From: M55B154 sp964345775 | GTDB lineage: Bacteria; Spirochaetota; UBA4802; UB4802 | Direction of reading: 5' to 3' | Length of the DNA: 10,240 nt | Assembly (NCBI GenBank): GCA_964345775.1 | Contig: CAYFSO010000105.1 | Coordinates: 1-10,240 of the forward strand | Shown here: positions 6,447-10,240 of the stretch, piece by piece | How positions within the stretch are numbered: position 1 is the first letter of the stretch | How the letters are laid out: each line of letters begins with the position of its first letter | Made by a program: the position numbers and the translations under genes | Notes under the pieces: generated by a model | The model's input: only the letters and a program-made list of their open reading frames with translations | What the model was told of the DNA's origin: nothing | Database searches by the model: none

Positions 6447-6534
6447 AAGGGACAGAGATTACACACTCCTGCCATTACACCTTCACAATATCCACTAATC
6501 CCCTTATTCCTCCCCCGGTGTGCATCTGTCCCTT
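6447..6534. repeat. REP-like inverted-repeat element
   Basis: AAGGGACAGA (6447-6456) is repeated in inverse as TCTGTCCCTT (6525-6534). Inside, CACAC (6462-6466) faces GTGTG (6518-6522), giving imperfect arms of about 20 nt around a C-rich centre. GGGACAGA words of this form are often seen with REP-associated (RAYT, Y1) transposases; no transposase is present here, so if mobile it would be non-autonomous. Confidence 0.4.
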
Positions 6535-6547
6535 GTCACAGCATATA

Positions 6548-6575
6548 AAAAGCCTCTCGAGACCGAGAGGCTTTT
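6548..6575. terminator. Bidirectional intrinsic terminator
   Basis: AAAAGCCTCTCG (6548-6559) pairs perfectly with CGAGAGGCTTTT (6564-6575) around a 4-nt loop. Read on the minus strand the stem is followed by TTTTTATAT and would end the tRNA-Leu transcript; on the plus strand TTTTGTTT follows and could end the small gene at 6214. Confidence 0.85.
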
Positions 6576-6594
6576 GTTTATTACTTGTTGTAAT

Positions 6595-6678
6595 TGCCGA
6601 AGGAGGGACTCGAACCCTCACGGAGTCGCCCCCGGCGGATTTTGAGTCCGCTGCGTCTACCAGTTCCACCACTTCGGC
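6595..6678 (-). tRNA. tRNA-Leu (anticodon CAA)
   Basis: The 84-nt gene folds as a class II tRNA. The acceptor stem GCCGAAG / CTTCGGC is perfect over 7 bp, the D-arm has GGTGGAACTGGTAGAC, the anticodon loop is CTCAAAA between GCGGA and TCCGC, a long variable arm follows, and the T-arm holds GGTTCGAGTCC. The anticodon CAA reads UUG leucine codons. The 3' CCA is not encoded (ATT follows the discriminator A). It lies 8 nt after the thioesterase stop and before the terminator at 6548-6575, so it may be processed from that operon's transcript. Confidence 0.97.
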
Positions 6679-6686
6679 TGATATTA

Positions 6687-7103
6687 TTACTCGGGTTGGG
6701 GAATGTCGTCTACCTCAATATACTTGCCCTTTGCACGGGCCACAATTTTGCCCATTTCATTTTCGATCTCTGCCCGGTTCTCAATAACTCTCTTATTTTT
6801 CTTCACGTACCAGCCCCTGATGTATAACGTCTCATCAATAAAGGCAGGTTGAAGATAGCGGACGGTCAACTCACCGGTGAGTGCAACATTTTCCATGTAC
6901 TTGTTGACCGTCATCATGGTTTCATCAAGGATGGCACAGATTATTCCGGCATGTATTATATTGGGTGGCCCCTCAAGGCTTTGATCGGCAATATATTCAC
7001 CAAAAGCGGTTCTTGTATCCTCATCGAAACTTAATTGCAGACGAAGACCACGCTCATTTTCCCTGCCGCATCCAAAACATGTTTTATCTTCAAATTCAAT
7101 CAT
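6687..7103 (-). CDS. Hotdog-fold thioesterase, PaaI/4HBT-like
   Basis: A protein of 138 aa, the normal length for a single hotdog domain. It starts with a Cys-rich CFGCGRENERGLRLQL segment typical of the PaaI-like group. The central helix region GPPNIIHAGIICAILDETMM matches the usual 'P..iHGGi...LlDe' motif, with HAG in place of HGG and Asp-Glu kept. Proteins of this type hydrolyse acyl-CoA thioesters as cytoplasmic dimers or tetramers. Substrate is unknown. The start codon lacks a clear ribosome site. It follows the MshEN-like gene by 82 nt and precedes tRNA-Leu by 8 nt, all on the minus strand. Confidence 0.8.
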   Translation of the reverse strand: MIEFEDKTCFGCGRENERGLRLQLSFDEDTRTAFGEYIADQSLEGPPNIIHAGIICAILDETMMTVNKYMENVALTGELTVRYLQPAFIDETLYIRGWYVKKNKRVIENRAEIENEMGKIVARAKGKYIEVDDIPQPE

Positions 7104-7185
7104 GGCGCATATTCTTAAATTGTATAATCTTTTGTCAACTCTTTTTTACAATCTTGAGGATATGTATAATTTTAAAAAACTGCAG

Positions 7186-7473
7186 CTAATCCTGGCTATT
7201 GTCTTTAATTCTCCCCATAAGCATATCAACCTCATCCTGGTCAAGCCACTCATCCACAAACAATGGTTGCGCATCTGTTGCCATCAGGTACATTTCCAGT
7301 GCCATTATCAGCTCTTCCTTGGTCAATACTCCCTGTGTCACCAGTATCTCACCAACACGCCTTTCCGGATTATCCCGCTGCATGTCAAGTGCATCCTGCA
7401 GCTGGTATCCAGTTATTATTTCATTCTCAACCAGGAACTCGCCCACCTTTACATCAGAAGACCCGTTTCCCAT
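7186..7473 (-). CDS. Stand-alone MshEN (GspE N-terminal)-like protein
   Basis: A protein of 95 aa with two tandem ~24-residue motifs of the MshEN type that bind cyclic di-GMP at the N-terminus of MshE/GspE ATPases. Motif 1 is about residues 9-32 (KVGEFLVENEIIT to ALDMQ) and motif 2 about 39-62 (RVGEILVTQGVLT to ALEMY), joined by six residues. Motif 1 has Lys for the first Arg and Glu for the usual Gly; motif 2 lacks the final Gln, so binding may be weaker. An acidic tail (VDEWLDQDEVDMLM) follows and there is no ATPase domain. GGAG lies 8 nt before ATG. It could be a small c-di-GMP adaptor or simply use the fold for protein binding. Confidence 0.75.
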   Translation of the reverse strand: MGNGSSDVKVGEFLVENEIITGYQLQDALDMQRDNPERRVGEILVTQGVLTKEELIMALEMYLMATDAQPLFVDEWLDQDEVDMLMGRIKDNSQD

Positions 7474-7518
7474 AAACTATCTCCATAGACGAAAAACTTT
7501 GCATACTCGCGATTTTTA

Positions 7519-7546
7519 ATACTACCATTTTCTTTATAAAAGTCAA
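7519..7546 (-). promoter_or_regulatory. Promoter for the MshEN-like gene
   Basis: On the minus strand TTGACT (7541-7546), 16-nt spacer, TAGTAT (7519-7524), about 46 nt before the start codon. It should drive the MshEN-like gene, the thioesterase and possibly the tRNA. Confidence 0.45.
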
Positions 7547-7569
7547 CTGTAAAAATATTGACATTTTCC

Positions 7570-7598
7570 TGGACTATTGCATTCTGCACATATATAAT
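7570..7598 (+). promoter_or_regulatory. Promoter for the cytochrome gene
   Basis: TGGACT (7570-7575), 17-nt spacer, perfect TATAAT (7593-7598). The transcript would start close to 7605, leaving about 15 nt of leader with no Shine-Dalgarno site. Confidence 0.5.
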
Positions 7599-7619
7599 TA
7601 ATATATTGCAAGTTTACAT

Positions 7620-8210
7620 ATGAAACCATTTGTGCACATAGCAGTCGTCTTCATTATCATACTGTCAATTTCTATTCTCGTTAATGCAAGGCGAATCCCT
7701 GAATATACCGGCATTGACGTGTGCAGAAAATGTCATGAATCAAACGCTATAGGAAACCAGTACGCGGTTTGGGCTTCATCACCTCATGCAAACGCCTACC
7801 GCACCCTCTCATCAACCAGGGCAAAGAAAATTGGAGCCAAACATTCAATTGCTAATCCATCAAAAAACACCCGCTGCCTCAAGTGCCATACAACCGGAGG
7901 CGGGAAGATAGACAAAACGGCTAAAGAGGGTGTTGGATGTGAAGCCTGCCACGGGCCCGGCGGGGATTACTACGACTTCAGTAACCATGCCTCATTCACC
8001 AACAGGAACGCGGCATATAGAAAAGCCGTTAAACTGGGAATGTACCCGATTATCGGCATCGATGGCATAAAGGCCCGGGAAAAGGTGTGCCGTCACTGCC
8101 ACCGTGAGAACCGCCCCTGTTACCCCGAAGATCAACAGGAACAGGAACGCCAGAAGCTGCCCCTGCAACTCATTTCGGATTTTGTATTCAAACATCCCGT
8201 TCGAAGGTAG
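7620..8210 (+). CDS. Tetraheme cytochrome c554-family protein
   Basis: A secreted electron-transfer protein of 196 aa. The signal peptide (residues 1-23) is a hydrophobic segment ending in VNA. Four CxxCH heme sites follow: CRKCH (35-39), CLKCH (86-90), CEACH (107-111, in GVGCEACHGPGGDYYDF) and CRHCH (157-161). His56 (SPHANAY) and His75 are possible distal ligands. The pattern fits the cytochrome c554 family of multiheme proteins, which carry electrons in the periplasm for anaerobic or nitrogen metabolism. No dedicated partner is visible nearby. There is no ribosome site. The last 23 nt overlap the tail of the converging gene at 8188. Confidence 0.85.
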   Translation: MKPFVHIAVVFIIILSISILVNARRIPEYTGIDVCRKCHESNAIGNQYAVWASSPHANAYRTLSSTRAKKIGAKHSIANPSKNTRCLKCHTTGGGKIDKTAKEGVGCEACHGPGGDYYDFSNHASFTNRNAAYRKAVKLGMYPIIGIDGIKAREKVCRHCHRENRPCYPEDQQEQERQKLPLQLISDFVFKHPVRR

Positions 8211-9177
8211 GGCAATCCTTTTTCTCTAACAGCAGCCACTTGAAACCATCAACAACATTCATCGCGTATTCCAGTTCATGCACGTAGCCCCTGTATTGCC
8301 GGCAGTGCTCTTCCCCGCAGATGTGATCCATGGTAAAAAGATCATACCCGATGGAATGATACAACTGTCTCAGTGACTCCCTGGCAAATTGCGGTGTACC
8401 CGCTGCCGAGGTAACGTTTTTCAACCTGTACAACGGGGTGAGAAACACCTTTCTGAAAAGCGTACTGACAAGAAAAGAATACAGCTCCTCCGCAGAAAGA
8501 ACAACAAGTGAAAGCCTGTGCAACCCGGACAGGATCTCATGTATAAACACGTCATCAAGATTGGCCTTGTACGGAATAAACGGGATGCTTTTAAAAACCG
8601 TGTCTGCATACGTTTTCCGTATGAATTCCTGCACGTTTACCTTGTAGCCGCCAATATTCATAAGCACCATTTCTATGCCGTTACCATGTGAAAGCTCTAT
8701 AAGTTCGTCGATATCCTTTGCCTTCACCACGTCAAGATGGAACGATGAAATGATACGGCTTATCACCTGGTTTTGCATTTCGTCCGAATCCAGCAACACA
8801 ATTTTTCCGAAGGTACCGGGTGGTTTTACCGATGTCCCCTGTATATATGTTGCTATTTCTTCAACCGGCTTATTCAGAAGAATTTCTGATATGCCGTGCG
8901 AAAGAAATCTCTTTTTCCGTGAGGGGTCAATGTCCCTCACGCTGAATATCAATCTGCCTTTCCTGTCATTATGCTTCCACGATTCCATTATCATGCTGAA
9001 CTTGTCCCCTGTGACATCTTCAACAAGGAACACGTCACCTGATGCAAATGCGCGGGTAAAGGCATCATTCTGCGGCTTGCATTGTTCAGGTGTTATCTGG
9101 TAATCTACTGAAAACGAAGAAGCCAGTTGTTCATTTATATCAGTATTTCGACCGGTTATAAGAACGATAGATTGCAT
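8188..9177 (-). CDS. Protein with two degenerate receiver (pseudo-REC) domains
   Basis: A protein of 329 aa. Residues 1-112 and about 124-215 each look like a CheY receiver. In domain 1 the acidic pocket is lost (LITG), Glu53 stands at the phospho-acceptor position (DVFLVED), and Ser79 and Lys103-Pro104 keep the switch positions. In domain 2 the acidic residues remain (LLDSDE) but Asn174 replaces the acceptor Asp (MVLMNIGGY). Neither should be phosphorylated normally. The C-terminal ~110 residues are mostly helical with CGEEHC, and match no family I can name. The role is probably scaffold-like or ligand-gated regulation. No Shine-Dalgarno is seen; an in-frame TGA just upstream makes the ATG at 9177 the likely start. 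It overlaps the cytochrome gene tail-to-tail. Confidence 0.6.
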   Translation of the reverse strand: MQSIVLITGRNTDINEQLASSFSVDYQITPEQCKPQNDAFTRAFASGDVFLVEDVTGDKFSMIMESWKHNDRKGRLIFSVRDIDPSRKKRFLSHGISEILLNKPVEEIATYIQGTSVKPPGTFGKIVLLDSDEMQNQVISRIISSFHLDVVKAKDIDELIELSHGNGIEMVLMNIGGYKVNVQEFIRKTYADTVFKSIPFIPYKANLDDVFIHEILSGLHRLSLVVLSAEELYSFLVSTLFRKVFLTPLYRLKNVTSAAGTPQFARESLRQLYHSIGYDLFTMDHICGEEHCRQYRGYVHELEYAMNVVDGFKWLLLEKKDCPTFERDV

Positions 9178-9236
9178 ATAATAGAATCATTTTAAACTAT
9201 TCATTGGGTGAACAAAATTCAAATATTTTAATAATG

Positions 9237-9590
9237 TTATTTACTCTTCAGATTTTTTTTCTCTGCGATCTCAATAACCTCTACCTTGATACCATTAAAT
9301 TTTTTAGATAGCAGATTATAGATTAAAGCTATTATAACATTCACCAATGAAACAAAAACAGAATAAATAAGAGAAAAAACAATCATCATAATAAAACCAA
9401 CACCAGAAAAGAATGCCGGGTTATTAATAGTATCAGGTACTTCATTACCCTTCATTAACGCAGGAATAGCAGAAAACATTGCACCAAATGAAGAAAAAAA
9501 TAGGCCAAAAAATAACAACACAAAGATAAAACAAAGCATGAATGAATATAATGCTACACTTCCAAGGTCAAATTTCTTTATTGCATACAT
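9237..9590 (-). CDS. Small membrane protein, DUF3566-like
   Basis: A protein of 117 aa with two hydrophobic stretches (about 13-40 and 62-92) separated by a short polar loop. The start MYAIKKFDLGSVALYSF and the end LVNVIIALIYNLLSKKFNG with a KVEVIE tail resemble short transmembrane proteins of the DUF3566 kind, often found next to Yip1-domain genes. The function is unknown. GGAGG lies 7 nt before ATG. The gene is AT-rich and diverges from the Yip1 gene at 9780, so the two probably act together. Confidence 0.55.
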   Translation of the reverse strand: MYAIKKFDLGSVALYSFMLCFIFVLLFFGLFFSSFGAMFSAIPALMKGNEVPDTINNPAFFSGVGFIMMIVFSLIYSVFVSLVNVIIALIYNLLSKKFNGIKVEVIEIAEKKNLKSK

Positions 9591-9670
9591 GTACTACCTC
9601 CAATCCAAATAAACATTTTAAAAAATAATAATAATTCATTATCGATTTATTTACATTCATTTAATCATGT

Positions 9671-9714
9671 GTCAACTTAAAAAATGTAATTGATATATCA
9701 TCATTTAACTTGAC
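9671..9714. promoter_or_regulatory. Shared divergent promoter/operator between the two membrane-protein genes
   Basis: TTGAC lies on both strands: GTCAACTTAA at 9671-9680 (minus-strand TTGAC, TGTCAA 9670-9675) and TTAACTTGAC at 9705-9714, a 9/10 inverted repeat. The spacer holds a perfect palindrome TGATATATCA (9691-9700). The arrangement suggests back-to-back -35 regions with a central operator. The -10 boxes are poor at normal spacing, so this remains tentative. Confidence 0.4.
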
Positions 9715-9779
9715 TTTTTCTTAAGATCAATTAAAAATTATATATATGTGAAACATAATATAATTTGGAGGTAATAATT

Positions 9780-10240
9780 ATGGCTGAAAGTGGTTTCGAT
9801 TTTAAGAAATTCGTTGATGACTCAATACAAGTTCTTAAAAATCCAAAGGAATTCTACTCTTCAATGTCAAAAACTGGCGGGTTGGGAGAACCAATAATTA
9901 AAGCGTTAATATACGGCTTAATATCTGGTATTATCGCTTTAATTTGGAGTGTTCTGGGTCTTCAAATTGCTTTCATAGGTCCAGTGAAAGCTTTGATTTT
10001 AGCTGTCATTTTTGCTCTAATAGGTCTTTTTATTGGCGCAATAATTATTCTTATCATTTCTGCAATATGCGGTGGTAGCACTGATTTTGAAAATAATGTG
10101 CGAGTAACCGCTGCAGCCATGGTATTGATGCCTGTGAATACACTATTAGCTGTATTCGGTGAAATCCATGTCTATGTTGGATCAATAATCACACTTGTAC
10201 TTGTATTATACGGAATATGGCTTATGTATAATGCATTAAC
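9780..10240 (+). CDS. Yip1-domain membrane protein (partial, runs off the window)
   Basis: At least 153 aa are present and the frame is open at the window end. A hydrophilic start (MAESGFDFKKFVDDSIQVL, then NPKEFYSSMSKTGG) leads into several membrane segments: LIYGLISGIIALIW, ALILAVIFALIGLF through IIILIISAI, and VGSIITLVLVLYGIWLMY. The pattern 'lknP..F', 'G.....ai.y....' and the CGGSTDFENNVRVTAAAMVLMPVNT segment match bacterial Yip1/YIPF-like proteins, integral membrane proteins of unknown function. GGAGG lies about 9 nt before ATG. The low GC content matches the divergent neighbour and differs from the rest of the window. Confidence 0.75.
   Translation, partial: MAESGFDFKKFVDDSIQVLKNPKEFYSSMSKTGGLGEPIIKALIYGLISGIIALIWSVLGLQIAFIGPVKALILAVIFALIGLFIGAIIILIISAICGGSTDFENNVRVTAAAMVLMPVNTLLAVFGEIHVYVGSIITLVLVLYGIWLMYNAL

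Noticed and set aside
6475..6672. 65-aa frame beginning MVELVDAADSKSAGG on the minus strand
   Set aside because: This is the well-known false translation of a tRNA-Leu gene.
7102..7488. Plus-strand 128-aa frame across the MshEN-like gene
   Set aside because: Antisense shadow; the minus strand shows a recognisable domain and ribosome site.

Overview
The window looks like chromosomal DNA from a Gram-negative (diderm) bacterium. It encodes a lipoprotein with a lipobox, a secreted tetraheme c-type cytochrome, a FlgM-like anti-sigma protein, an EGY-type intramembrane protease, a ClpX-like unfoldase without its zinc domain, and a possible c-di-GMP-binding MshEN protein. This mixture would fit Spirochaetota or a deltaproteobacterial (Desulfobacterota-like) lineage. 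That is an inference from gene families and no marker here settles it. Most genes are of moderate to high GC; from about 9180 onward the DNA becomes clearly AT-rich.

Layout, left to right. Positions 1-97 hold the GC-rich tail of a probable gene and a strong hairpin. A FlgM-like gene follows on the minus strand (298-681), flanked by short repeats. On the plus strand come an EGY-type site-2 protease (903-1841) overlapping by ATGA a beta-propeller lipoprotein (1838-2800), then a short-chain dehydrogenase (2873-3649) and a gamma-carbonic anhydrase (3726-4250). A leader upstream of the last gene could pair with its ribosome-binding site. Convergent with it is the ClpX-like ATPase (5767-4262, minus).

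Positions 5768-6213 form a long AT-rich non-coding region. It contains a large inverted repeat next to the clpX-like -10 box, an orphan extended -10, and a 49-bp hairpin element bracketed by GAAAAAAA. It leads into a small unknown gene (6214-6435) with a good promoter and ribosome-binding site. A REP-like inverted-repeat element and a bidirectional terminator separate that gene from tRNA-Leu(CAA). The tRNA sits 8 nt downstream of a hotdog-fold thioesterase gene, which in turn follows a stand-alone MshEN-like gene, all on the minus strand. Divergent promoters separate the MshEN-like gene from a cytochrome c554-family gene. The cytochrome gene overlaps tail-to-tail with a gene for two degenerate receiver domains.

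The last kilobase is an AT-rich pair of divergent membrane-protein genes, a DUF3566-like protein and a Yip1-domain protein that runs off the end. They share an intergenic region with an inverted repeat and a central palindrome.

The most interesting items are regulatory: the MshEN-like and pseudo-receiver proteins, the specialised ClpX relative, the putative RNA or DNA structures at 3656-3723, 5804-5858, 6056-6120 and 9671-9714, and the compositionally distinct Yip1 module. No complete known mobile element, CRISPR array, toxin-antitoxin pair or defence system is visible.
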